NCBI RefSeq assembly: GCF_004359215.1
Contig: NC_090616.1
Span: 3,647,718 to 3,660,786 of the forward strand
Direction: 5' to 3'
Length of the DNA stretch: 13,069 nucleotides
DNA from: Bremia lactucae
Taxonomy: Eukaryota > Oomycota > Peronosporomycetes > Peronosporales > Peronosporaceae
In this document: positions 1-8,229 of the stretch, piece after piece
Layout: every line of letters begins with the position of its first letter
Position numbering within the stretch: the first letter of the stretch is position 1
The notes under the pieces: model-generated
Seen by the model: only the letters and a program-made list of their open reading frames with translations
What the model was told of the DNA's origin: nothing
The model's database searches: none
Made by a program: the position numbers and the translations under genes

Positions 1-600
1 CTCGAATAAATTGAGTGGTACGGAACAAGAATGCTTGCTTATAAAAGACACATCCAGAAAGTTTGGAGCGCCCGTCGATAAGAAACAGTGCGAAAGTCCT
101 AGATAAACTGGATAGGCGATCGTAGAGGACCTCCCTACGGTAGCGCAACCACAGCTAGAGGCAGTTGGGGGATACTCCCAAAAAATCAGTGGGAATAAGA
201 CCCCGGAAGCCTGTGGCCAAAGTTCCCAGGTACCTTTGAAAATAAGTTCTAAAGAGGAAACTGAGATAATAAATGTCTTAGTAAACAATGGATCAAGTGT
301 AGGCGCTTATCATTAATCCAATAGCGCTTCCGAAGTTAACTCCGGAGATAACTTAATTTCGAACGCTAGAACCGAACGGTTCTTGCGTGATCTGCGTTGT
401 GGCGAAGTCAAGCAGATCTGCGTACTTGTCACAGATGACAACTACGTGACCGATATTCTGTCGGCATTAATATTTTTTGAGAGCGACGGGTTATCAGCAG
501 CTCATCGATAGACGAAAGTGTCCTCGACGAGAAGACTCGGATTGAACGTTTTACGTCCCAATCCTGGGACAATTTGAAGACAAACCCTCTCTATAAGGAT
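1..600 (+). pseudogene. pol remnant: linker between protease and reverse transcriptase
   Basis: No catalytic motif lies here. It is assigned to pol because it leads into the RT and because it has an inverted homologue at 9610-9173 continuing at 8728-8586 (and 6489-6346). Readable coding stretches include NARTERFLRDLRCGEVKQIC near 360-420, followed by a stretch matching the same place in the minus-strand copy. The retropepsin itself would lie upstream of base 1. Several in-frame stops are present. The region is poorly conserved in the family, so the boundary with RT, placed near 600 at DLIEFKNVFP, is approximate. Confidence 0.75.
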
Positions 601-1500
601 TTAATAGAATTTAAGAATGTCTTCCCTAAATCAGTACCGTGCGAGTTGCCTTAGGATAAAGGCACTCGACACGAAATCGACCTAATCCCAGGTTCTAAAT
701 ACTTTGTCATGAAGCAACGACCTTTGCCTCGTAAACAAGTAATAATAGCGATCGACGAATTCTTTGCCGATCGCTTAGCAGCGAGTCATGTGAGGGAATC
801 AACTTCCCCACATAGCTCTCCGACCTTATGTGTGCTTAAAGCAACAGGAGGATGGCGGATTGTGCATGCATTCAATAAATTGAACGCTGCTCGGTACCGG
901 CCTAAACGCCGATACCACGAAAAGACGTAATCATTGATGGTATGTCAAAGAGTACTATCTTTTCGTCAATGGATCTGATAGATGAATTTTATCAGATCCT
1001 TATGCGTGAACAAGATATTCGTTCACAGCAGTAAGCACCCCAAGCGGAATGCTATGGGAGCAGCTAGTCTAGCCACAGGGACTTTGTAATGCCCCTGCAA
1101 CATTCAACAGATGTGTAACGAATTTGTTAAGATCGGTGCGGGATTGCGCACCGAGTTATTTTGATGATGTCTTCGTTCATAGCAGAGGCTTGAACGGAAA
1201 GTCTGATGTTGAAGTATATCTTACCCACATCCGAAAGATTCTTACATTGATGCATATAAACACAAGTTATATGCAAATCTCAAGAAGTGTATATTCGCTG
1301 CAAGCGAAATACCACTTCTTGGCTGCATCGTAGATAAATACGGTGTCCGCCCGGATCCAGAAACGATCAAGGGGGTCACCGATTGACCTGTGCCAGCCAT
1401 TGTAAAGGGACTTCGAAAGTTCTTCGATTTAGCGGCGTACCTGCACAAATACTCACGCAATTATGCCAAAATGACAGTACATCTTTTTTCTTTGTTGAAG
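601..1500 (+). pseudogene. pol remnant: reverse transcriptase domain
   Basis: Copies retroelement RNA into DNA in intact relatives. The sequence shows the RT start (EIDLIPGSKYFVMKQRPLPR, 675-735), the fingers/palm stretch VRESTSPHSSPTLCVLKATG near 790-850, motif A with its catalytic aspartate in SSMDL (Asp codon 972-974), and the catalytic YFDDVFVHS block (Tyr at 1157, Asp-Asp at 1163-1168). The thumb end LRKFF.LAAYLHKYS is near 1410-1460. A TAG at 652 replaces a codon after ELP, a frameshift near 893 breaks the middle, another follows motif A near 1015, and a further one lies near 1245. Both catalytic regions survive as sequence, but they are in separate frames, so no working enzyme is possible. 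Confidence 0.92.
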
Positions 1501-2085
1501 CAAATGTAAAGTGGCCATGAAATGCTGATTGTCAGCATTTGTTAGAGGATATCAAGCAAAGCTTGATGCAATCGCCAGGATTGGCGATTGATGACCAAGA
1601 CCTACCTTTTCATGTGGTATATGACGCCAGCAATTTTGCAATCAGCTGTGCGTTAATGCAATATGACACAGACGGCGCAGAGCCCTCGTCTATTATCAAT
1701 CGCGTCAGCTTTAACCAGCTGAACACAACTATCCAATGTATGACAAGGAACTCCTTGCCATGAAGTATGCACTGGCTAAGTTTAAGGACTGTCTTTTGGG
1801 AGATAGACCGTCCATTGTATATACGGATTATACGTCTTTATGCATGGCCGTTACAGTCCACACCTCTCGCAAAGAATGGTGAGATGGTTGTCTATCTTTA
1901 TGAAGTATAACTTCTCCGTGATGCATAAACCAGGACGACTTAGAGTCGTCGCTGATGCCCTTTCGCGCCGGCCCGATTTTGAGCCGGCTGCGCAAATAAA
2001 CAGTGACCACAAGGCCACTATCGCAACAATAAGTGTTCCATCGACAACATTACTCGACGACGTTATCTATTTTAACAAACGTTAA
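1501..2085 (+). pseudogene. pol remnant: RNase H domain and following linker
   Basis: RNase H degrades the RNA strand of the RNA:DNA hybrid. The start KQSLMQSPGLAIDDQDLPFH (1554-1613) leads to the first metal-binding aspartate in VVYDAS (1623-1625). After a frameshift near 1690 the glutamate of KELLAMKYALAKF (1748-1750) and the next aspartate in VYTDY (1826-1828) can be read. The domain end, SPHLSQRMVRWLS followed by VVADALSRRPDFEP (1855-1985), is in another frame. From 1986 to 2085 a serine/threonine-rich linker ends at TAA 2083. At least two frame changes make it inactive. The closing motif ADALSRRPDFE recurs in the inserted fragment at 11709-11790, which shows that several related elements contributed to this locus. 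Confidence 0.9.
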
Positions 2086-2870
2086 AAGGATTGTCGAAAT
2101 TGTATAGATTCTCAACAGATCGATACGCAACACCCAATGGGTTACTGTATTACACAGCCATTGCTGGCGACACACTTCCTGTCTTCATCCCTCCCATGCG
2201 TTAACGCATCATGTATGAGTGCCACGATGCACCATTCAGTGGTCACCGTGGACTTGAGAAGATCCATCTCACGATAATCGGCGACTTCTACTGGCCACGC
2301 CAGTATAATGTCGTCGGCAAGTACATACGTGCTTGCGAAGTATGTGAACGGGTGAAGCCCAGTGCTTCATCCCGTGCTCCGTTACAACCTCTGCCTGTTC
2401 CGGCAGTGTTGGCAGTCTATATCCATGGACTTCGTCTTCGGATATCCCGACGACGAACATAAGAACAATTGTATTGTTGTTTTTGTTGATCGTTTCAGCA
2501 AAATGGTAAATCTTGCTCCAGTACCGGAGTATCACAGCCGAAAGCTTAGCTCGTCTCTTTGGTGACACGATATTTCGACTCCATGGGATATCCCGCGAAC
2601 TAATCTCGGATCGAGACCCTGATTTACGGCGGAATTTTGGCAACTGTGTTCAAATCACTTGCGACACATTTATAAATGTTAACTTCTGATCATTCTGAAA
2701 GAGTCGATCAGTCGGAGCGGGCAAACCGTATTCTCGAAGAGATACTTTGCGGATACGTCCACTATCTTAAGAGTTGGAGCGAGTTCTTGCCGATGGTAGA
2801 ATTAGCCATCAACAATTCAGTTCATGCTTCTACAAAGCATACACCATTTTTCGTGAATGGCTTACGCCAC
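2086..2870 (+). pseudogene. pol remnant: integrase zinc finger and DDE catalytic core
   Basis: Integrase inserts the element into chromosomes. The HHCC finger is complete: His at 2223 and 2244, Cys at 2334 and 2343 (CHDAPFSGH ... RACEVCE). The catalytic triad can be traced across frames: first Asp in SISMDFVFG (2428-2430), second Asp in LISDRDP (2609-2611), Glu in VDQSERANR (2715-2717). The spacings, about 60 and 35 codons, are those of retroviral-type integrases (D,D35E). The core end, MVELAINNSVHASTKHTPFF, lies at 2795-2855. Frameshifts near 2400 and 2570 and disorder at 2630-2675 separate the three residues into different frames. The last bases (from 2869) begin the segment that is duplicated at 6941. 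Confidence 0.92.
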
Positions 2871-3660
2871 CTACGTATACCCACCTTTTTGAGAGTGACT
2901 TTTATTCAAGGTAAGGAGAGACTCGCTCGAGCAAAGAACCTTCTAGCTCTTGCTAATCACGCATTAGCCCTAAGGTCAATGCGAAGGACATTGAAGTGGA
3001 CAAGTAGTCAGTATTACAATAATGCTATTACTGACTTTGACAACGATGCTGAAAGACTCAGCATCGAAAACAAGATAATTAATGAGAACGATAATACTCT
3101 CAATAATGACGAGATTGGTATCTCCGCAGTGGGAGCTGGTCGCACTGAAAACAAAAATAAAAATGAGTCAGCAGGTGATTTCTTGTTAGCTAGAGAAGTA
3201 GTGGTCTGTTTTGTAAAGGATTCCATAGCTGGTGCGGTGGAACGATAGAAACAAAACTCTGACAAAATTGAAAGAGCAAACATGCTTTCATTTAATGTTA
3301 ATGACCTGTCCTACTGTCTACGGTAAACGTACCAAAACACGTGGTGACGAATGTAGGCAGTAATGTATTCCTGCCCAAGTATATTGGCCCGTTTCGCGTA
3401 CTACATCGCCAAGGCAATGCATACACGATCAAGCTGCCTAGTAGTATGCGTACGCCTTCTACATTTTATGTTGGGCGTCTCCACCCATATCATCAGTACG
3501 AGGCTTTTCCCGATTCCGGATTACACCGGAACGGTCAAGGGCATCCGCCAAAGCCTGATGCCTCGAACCAAAGCCTTTTTGTCTCGAAACGAAGTCTGAT
3601 TCTCTTGAACCAGACGATCCACTATTTCCTTCAAAGAAGCGATCTTCTGACGAGCTGTCA
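2871..3660 (+). pseudogene. pol remnant: integrase C-terminal (SH3-like) region, copy 1
   Basis: After the core comes a charged, asparagine-rich linker (2890-3245), then a TAG at 3247-3249 where the second copy has CAG. The stretch LLAREVVVCFVKDSIAGAVE leads into the SH3-like module VFLPKYIGPFRVLHRQGNAY (GPF at 3386-3394) and the closing TFYVGRLHPYHQYE (3461-3502). This fold binds DNA in gypsy integrases, and the GPF/Y motif is its hallmark. A stop-rich break near 3325 separates the linker from the module. From 3503 to 3663 the sequence is a degenerate tail in the same frame, ending at TGA near 3671. It is about 99% identical to 6943-7732. Confidence 0.88.
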
Positions 3661-3665
3661 CCAGC

Positions 3666-4157
3666 TTGTTTGAAAGGACTGATTTGTCCTTTCATTCGCT
3701 AGTTGATCAGTCGCAACCTACGCACAATTTCTCAACTAATCACGAGAAACATTATCAACCGTCACCGCTAACTCACGGCGACGGGATCGCTCGTGATCAA
3801 TTTCCTCTCTCAAATAATGAAGCGTGTGATCCAAATCACGATGTTGATTCGGGTTCGTCAAACGAAGCGAACGCGATCTTTCCTTCCCCTTCACATCCAT
3901 TGACAAATTGAAGTGGTGAGAAGCGTTTTCTTGCTGAAAGCTTCTCGAACCACCGTGAGATAAAGGGGGTTCGAACGAGTTATCTCGTTCGTTGGCGAGG
4001 GTATCCACCCTCGCATGATAGCTGGAAACCTCGTTCCCAGCTGATGTTGGATGTTCCGGGTCTTGTATTGCAGTACGACGAGACTCATCCTTCTCGGCAG
4101 AAGGTCCATCGGAGAACGAGCGCTTCCCGCGCTCGTGAAAAGGTTGGAGATTATTAA
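3666..4157 (+). pseudogene. pol remnant: C-terminal chromodomain, copy 1
   Basis: The frame open from 3666 carries a polar spacer, then FPSPSHPLTN, one TGA at 3909-3911, and directly afterwards in the same frame a chromodomain: GEKRFLAESFSNHREIKGV, YLVRWRGYPPSHDSWKPRSQL and VPGLVLQYDETHP (3915-4090), ending at TAA 4155-4157. The YLVRWRGYPP ... DSWEP pattern is the diagnostic aromatic cage region of chromoviral chromodomains, which bind methylated histone tails; here Trp-Arg-Trp-type residues of that block are kept. Apart from the single TGA this stretch is unbroken and may be the least decayed part of this pol. Open minus-strand frames across it are shadows. Confidence 0.88.
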
Positions 4158-4292
4158 TACCTTGACGCATCTCGTAAGAGATGAGAGTCCTCCAATGAGG
4201 ATCTTTGAGGGAATATGCTTCTTTAGGGGCATGACCTCACCCTTAAAAAGCATGGGCATGAGTGCCCCGCGAGAGGCAAGGAATCCCTGCCT
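4158..4292 (+). other. 3' untranslated tail of pol, copy 1
   Basis: No reading frame of interest is present. The stretch holds several small inverted repeats, among them CATCTC/GAGATG (4168-4183) and AGAGGCA/TGCCTCT (4272-4294). The last one spans the point where insertion B begins. No clear polypurine tract or LTR start follows. Confidence 0.6.
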
Positions 4293-4297
4293 CTAGA

Positions 4298-5107
4298 CAA
4301 ACGGTCCAACTTATAGCGTGCATCGACTACGGTCCGTTTCTCGAACCGTCCACGGAAGGCATTAAGCTTGTCAAGCCAGACCTCACGGCCTATATTTTGG
4401 ACATTCTGTAGAAAGGCTGTCCAAGCTTGGAACAAAGGTTTGACATCCTTTGCTCGTTTAGAGGAGTACCACCGATGCCGGAAAACGGCGTTGATGAAGA
4501 ATTCCGTCTCATCCTCACCAGGCTTGTGAAGCCTGGACGAGTCGAATAGCGGGGAATATGATATCAACTGTTGGTCATACCAGACCAACGAATTAGGTTA
4601 CCCTTAAAGGGCAACCAAGGCCTCTTTTCAGGAGCGAACCCCAAAGTATTGCGGTTCATCTCCTGTTAGCTCATGTTAACGTTAACGCTAACTTCGCCCT
4701 TGGAGCGATCCCTAGAATTCCTCCTTTCCTGGTCATGCAAACTAGCACCACCACCAGCACTCTTCCTTTCGCGACCACTCGTTCCTGGAGATGCATACTA
4801 ACGTCACCAAAGCGGTCATCGCCCACGGAGTCACCATCAAATGACCTTCACCAAAGAGGTCCGAGGAAACGAACAACCTCGTCATCACCTCTCTGGTTGT
4901 CACGTTAGAACCCAAAGGTTTAACGGACCCGGCCCCGGGTGATCTGGCGGCCTTAAGTCATTGAAAGATGACATGTTCCAGTCACCAATGAGAGTAGATG
5001 GTGACGTATTCCCCGCAGTAGACGCATTAACACTGAAACATTTGCATTACCAACAGCTGCCAGCTTTGCGGCCTCACGGCCTACGCGCACAGACTTATTA
5101 GTCGCCA
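4298..5107 (-). pseudogene. Gag-like remnant of insertion B
   Basis: Begins with ATG at 5107, about 85 bases inside the LTR, giving MATNKSVRVGREAAKLAAVG. After frameshifts it continues as an acidic, serine-rich region (GRERKSAGGGASLHDQERRN near 4800-4730), then AGFAP-type text and the long open stretch 4588-4298 (WYDQQLISYSPLFDSSR, DETEFFINAVFRHRWYSSK, VWLDKLNAFRGRFEKRTVVD). Position right after the LTR argues for gag, the structural protein of the particle, but I recognise neither a capsid signature nor a CCHC knuckle, and it does not resemble the gag at 10908-12097. It could be an extra ORF of this family. The downstream end is lost at 4298. Confidence 0.55.
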
Positions 5108-5192
5108 TGTTAATTTTAGTCAAAATCAATTAGTGATATATTTAGGAAATAACATTTAGTACTCCATACATAGTAAATAATACTTAAGCAAC
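5108..5192 (-). other. Leader between LTR and gag-like start in insertion B
   Basis: An AT-rich stretch of about 85 bases separates the presumed LTR end from the ATG at 5107. This is where a tRNA primer-binding site would lie, but I do not recognise the initiator-Met complement or another common one. Confidence 0.4.
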
Positions 5193-6112
5193 GGGACACC
5201 CGCTACATCACCCCCCCCTAACGAACAGTCACTATAGTGACTGGTACAGGGTAACAGGAATACTATTATGTCTTTCCTGTAATTTCGCACCATTGGTTTT
5301 CATCAAAATACCTATTATTAAGAGGAAAAAAATAAAGAAGTACAAAATTATTATCGTTATAAATTAGGACTTTAACAGTTTCAGTATTTTCAAATTGGTT
5401 AATATTGATGCAATAAGACATTAGCTTAATTGATTGGTTGATTTAAGTCTAATTTAACCCCGCCAGTAGTTATAATACACGATTGTGCGGTGCGCAAGGA
5501 GGCGCCATACTTAAATGGTGATTAATATAATAAGTTCAGTAGTAGATAGAAGATCGTTACGTACGAAACTAAAATATATTAACACAGCTTTACAATCCCT
5601 GATTCCAATCCTTTGAATTACCTTGGTTGCCAAAGCCCCTTAGCTACTTAGAAACCTAACTCTGTACCCTTGTGTACGTGAAGTTTCGAGGCACCTCACC
5701 TACACTGTAATCAGTGTAAGGTTAACTAGTACTTATCAGTACTAGTGAAAGGTGCCCCGATGCATTGCTTGTCCGTACATGTTCGTCGAGCATTGTTAGA
5801 GGTTAGAATAACCTCACGGTTGATGACATTTCATACCAACTTGGTGAGAAGCACGTCACTCGTGTAGCAGCTTTATGTTGCAAAGTTGTCTCCGTTAATT
5901 ATTTCGACGAGGACCTTCGACGAGACGGAATGTGCAGGGGACATGGTTGCTAGGCTTATTACCTGTTAGACGAACGAAGCGGTGTGAAGCAAACGAGTCA
6001 GAGCGAAGCGGAAAACAGAGTTGTGCGAGCTGGGTTTAATTACTTTATTTAAGTAATTGACCACCCCCTTAAGTACAAATGTGTAACATTAGGGCAACTT
6101 AAACCCGTTACA
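5193..6112 (-). mobile_element. LTR of insertion B (minus orientation)
   Basis: The right border is TGTAACGGG read on the minus strand at 6112, followed by CTAGA. The left border is less certain: GTGTCCCGTTGC near 5193 resembles a degenerate ...CCCGTTACA end and lies a short leader away from the gag-like ATG. Homology to the plus-oriented LTR pieces at 10105-10505 supports it: 6112-6037 matches 10418-10505 and 5597-5303 matches 10105-10417. It contains an 18-bp perfect palindrome (5226-5243), a C8 run (5211-5218) and a three-way junction-like fold (5690-5756). No gene is seen in this stretch. A TATA box or PBS could not be assigned. Confidence 0.65.
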
Positions 6113-6117
6113 CTAGA

Positions 6118-6269
6118 GGTCCTTAGTTCACCACTTTTACTTCTAAGCCTACAATTCTAGAAACTTTGGCGGGCATTCTAGAATATTATTTCTAGAACCT
6201 TTGGCGCACGATCTAGAAGGTTCCAGAATTGTTTTTAGGCTTATAAGTAGGAGTGGTGAACTAAGGACC
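6118..6269. repeat. 152-bp foldback (MITE-like) palindrome, copy 1
   Basis: The ends are inverted repeats: GGTCCTTAGTTCACCAC at 6118-6134 pairs with its complement ending at 6269, and pairing goes on with small mismatches for about 45 bases per arm. The centre holds five TCTAGAA-type blocks (6155, 6176, 6190, 6212 and the variant TTCCAGAA at 6221) and a 17-base direct repeat TTCTAGAA.CTTTGGCG. No coding capacity and no clear target duplication (left flank CTAGA, right flank GAAAT). It may be a MITE or a hairpin that belonged to a larger element. Confidence 0.75.
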
Positions 6270-6489
6270 GAAATATATTCATTTTTAAATATTTCTTATT
6301 CAACTTAAGTGTCTTCGCTCCAGTTCGCTCTTCGCGCGAACTTTCTCCTCCGCTTCGCTCCGAGTTTTCTCATCGAGGACACTTTCGTTCCTCGATGAGC
6401 TGATTGATTTTTAGGAAAAACTATTGCCGCCGAATATCGGCCACGTATTTGTGATCTGTGACAAATACGCAGATCTGCTTGACTTTGCC
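6270..6489 (-). pseudogene. Minus-strand pol scrap (protease/RT linker), copy 1
   Basis: Read on the minus strand from 6489, this matches plus bases 407-548 (same GTCAAGCAGATCTGCGTA stretch, then GATATT, ATCGA and GTGTCCTCGA). The frame then gives the charged helix DEKTRSEAEEKVRAKSELER, typical of the linker before RT, and stops near 6305. From 6270 to about 6304 only AT-rich sequence is seen. An LTR is joined at 6490. It is about 98-99% identical to 8510-8728, where the continuation of the same pol is found beyond the solo LTR. Confidence 0.8.
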
Positions 6490-6940
6490 TGTAACGGGGC
6501 ACTACGACTTGTACTGCTTCAGTACAAGTCCACTTCGCACTGCTTCAGTTGCGAGTGGTGCCTTACGTTACTTTACTTACACTAGTACGTGCAGAGGAAG
6601 ACTACTCTTTAAGACAACTAACTTAAAGAGGGTAAATGAACACTGTATTAATATAATTAAGTTTCTTGTTAATCTATCTTTGTAAATGTTGTCTTAACTA
6701 TAAACTAATACTAAACATGTAAATGAATTCTTATCTATCTTATCTCGTAACTCTCTTTGATTACTTCTACAGCTGATTAGTCTGCGGAATAAATAGACAT
6801 AATGGTCTATACCTATTTATGGATAAGAATTCAGGAAATTACTATTTAAAGTAATTTCCTCCAAATATCATCTACCTTTTGGATAATATTAATTAACAGT
6901 CTTTTATTGTTAATTTCATGTAACGATACACCCCGTTACA
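6490..6940. mobile_element. Chimeric LTR without target site duplication
   Basis: 451 bases with perfect 10-base inverted termini TGTAACGGGG (6490-6499) and CCCCGTTACA (6931-6940). The left flank is TTGCC (6485-6489), the right flank ACCTA (6941-6945), so there is no duplication. Up to about 6666 it matches 8729-8906 with few changes; beyond that it differs by 10% or more with indels. It contains the hairpins GACTTGTACT/AGTACAAGTC (6506-6530, loop GCTTC) and an 11-bp stem at 6833-6860. The right end carries a nested TGTAAC...GTTACA. Orientation is probably minus, by likeness of the right end to the starts of the other LTRs. No coding sequence. Confidence 0.85.
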
Positions 6941-8229
6941 ACCTACGTATACCCACCTTTTTGAGAGTGACTTTTATTCAAGGTGAGGAGAGACTCGCTC
7001 GAGCAAAGAACCTTCTAGCTCTTGCTAATCACGCATTAGCCCTAAGGTCAATGCGAAGGACATTGAAGTGGACAAGTAGTCAGTATTACAATAATGCTAT
7101 TACTGACTTTGACAACGATACTGAAAGACTCAGCATCGAAAACAAGATAATTAATGAGAACGATAATACTCTCAATAATGACGAGATTGGTATCTCCGCA
7201 GTGGGAGCTGGTCGCACTGAAAACAAAAATAAAAATGAGTCAGCAGGTGATTTCTTGTTAGCTAGAGAAGTAGTGGTCTGTTTTGTAAAGGAAACCATAG
7301 CTGGTGCGGTAGAACGACAGAAACAAAACTCTGACAAAATTGAAAGAGCAAACATGCTTTCATTTAATGTTAATGACCTGTCCTACTGTCTACGGTAAAC
7401 GTACCAAAACACGTGGTGACGAATGTAGGCAGTAATGTATTCCTGCCCAAGTATATTGGCCCGTTTCGCGTACTACATCGCCAAGGCAATGCATACACGA
7501 TCAAGCTGCCTAGTAGTATGCGTACGCCTTCTACATTTTATGTTGGGCGTCTCCACCCATATCATCAGTACGAGGCTTTTCCCGATTCCGGATTACACCG
7601 GAACGGTCAAGGGCATCCGCCAAAGCCTGATGCCTCGAACCAAAGCCTTTTTGTCTCGAAACGAAGTCTGATTCTCTTGAACCAGACGATCCACTATTTC
7701 CTTCAAAGAAGCGATCTTCTGACGAGCTGTCACCAGCTTGTTTGAAAGGACTGATTTGTCCTTTCATTCGCTAGTTGATCAGTCGCAACCTACGCACAAT
7801 TTCTCAACTAATCACGAGAAACAATATCAATTGTCACCGCTAACTCACGTCGACGGGATCGCTCGTGATCAATTTCCTCTCTCAAATAATGAAGCGTGTG
7901 ATCCAAATCACGATGTTGATTCGGGTTCGTCAAACGAAGCGAACGCGATCTTTCCTCCCCCTTCACATCCATTGACAAATTGAAGTGGTGAGAAGCGTTT
8001 TCTTGCTGAAAGCTTCTCGAACCACCGTGAGATAAAGGGAATTCGAACGAGTTATCTCGTTCGTTGGCGAGGGTATCCACCCTCGCATGATAGCTGGAAA
8101 CCTCGTTCCCAGCTGATGTTGGACGTTCCGGGTCTTGTATTGCAGTACGACGAGACCCATCCTTCTCGGCAGAAGGTCCATCGGAGAACGAGCGCTTCCC
8201 GCGCTCGTGAAAAGGTTGGAGATTATTAA
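6941..8229 (+). pseudogene. pol 3' end, copy 2: integrase tail and chromodomain
   Basis: Carries the same content as 2869-4157: linker, SH3-like module (GPF at 7458-7466), tail, and chromodomain (7987-8162) ending in TAA 8227-8229, again with TGA at 7981-7983 before the domain. The copy-1 stop at 3247 is a glutamine codon here, so the linker frame stays open to 7396. The region upstream (RT, RNase H, integrase core) is missing; the sequence starts abruptly after an LTR. It is a fragment with no promoter or start of its own. An ATG at 6919 lies within the LTR end and its frame into the fragment is probably accidental. Confidence 0.9.

Larger units (their letters stand above)
1..4157 (+). pseudogene. 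Ty3/gypsy chromodomain-type pol polyprotein, heavily decayed, 5' end cut by window edge
   Basis: A single pol gene can be followed across all three frames: protease/RT linker, reverse transcriptase, RNase H, integrase with HHCC finger and DDE core, an SH3-like integrase tail, and a chromodomain closing at TAA 4155-4157. Ty3/gypsy elements with this order copy their RNA into DNA and integrate it; the chromodomain is thought to guide integration to chromatin. Many frameshifts (about 893, 1020, 1245, 1690, 2400, 2570, 3660) and stops (652, 3247, 3909) make it non-functional. The true left end, LTR and gag are outside the window. No 3' LTR of this element is recognisable after the stop; insertion B sits there. 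The domains are listed separately below. The identification is secure; the lineage (oomycete gypsy) is inferred. Confidence 0.93.
2869..4292. repeat. Duplicated segment A, copy 1 (partner 6941-8364)
   Basis: These 1424 bases recur in direct orientation at 6941-8364 with no indel that I can see and about 15 substitutions (about 98.9% identity). The left edge starts at ACCTACG inside integrase; in copy 2 that point is joined directly to the end of an LTR. The right edge is at CCT 4290-4292, after which copy 1 runs into CTAGA and insertion B while copy 2 runs into the foldback palindrome. Differences include TAG at 3247 against CAG, and TTCC against AACC near 3222. Confidence 0.97.
4293..6117 (-). 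mobile_element. Insertion B: 5' half of an LTR retrotransposon on the minus strand, flanked by CTAGA
   Basis: CTAGA stands at both 4293-4297 and 6113-6117, and the material between is absent from the second A-C junction at 8364. Five-base duplications are what gypsy integrases leave, and the solo LTR at 8729-9172 shows the same length. The right end finishes in the LTR terminus CCCGTTACA. The left end, however, lies inside the gag-like frame and is not an LTR terminus. The element is therefore truncated, or the left CTAGA is chance. The order from right to left is LTR, leader, gag remnant. It entered only one of the two tandem copies, or was lost from the other. Confidence 0.65.

Noticed and set aside
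3736..4170. A 144-residue minus-strand frame looking like a charged coiled-coil protein, present in both copies
   Set aside because: The plus strand in this stretch encodes a clear chromodomain (YLVRWRGYPP and following) in line with the integrase; the minus frame is its shadow, and its conservation follows from the recent duplication.
3891..4259. A second minus-strand frame of 122 residues, also at 7963-8331
   Set aside because: Same reason; it overlaps the chromodomain and the 3' tail and has no recognisable feature.
4672..4692. GTTAAC repeats as a protein-binding site
   Set aside because: Short run within the coding frame of the gag-like remnant (SVNVNMS on the minus strand); no further support.
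5211..5218. C8 run (G8 on the minus strand) as a polypurine tract for plus-strand priming
   Set aside because: It lies upstream of a gag-like start rather than before a 3' LTR, and no LTR of sufficient length follows it on that strand.
5600..6060. Hairpin strings as CRISPR-like array or tRNA-like genes
   Set aside because: The stems differ in sequence and spacing, with no common repeat unit, cloverleaf or CCA-type acceptor pairing.
6305..6360. Cluster of TTCGCTC repeats as possible regulatory repeat
   Set aside because: On the minus strand this is the Glu/Lys/Arg-rich linker helix of pol; repeated GAGCGAAG is explained by codon repetition.
6458..6685. Plus-strand frame crossing the left end of the LTR, also at 8688-8879
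   Set aside because: It runs from antisense pol into the LTR, so it is a chance frame over an insertion junction.
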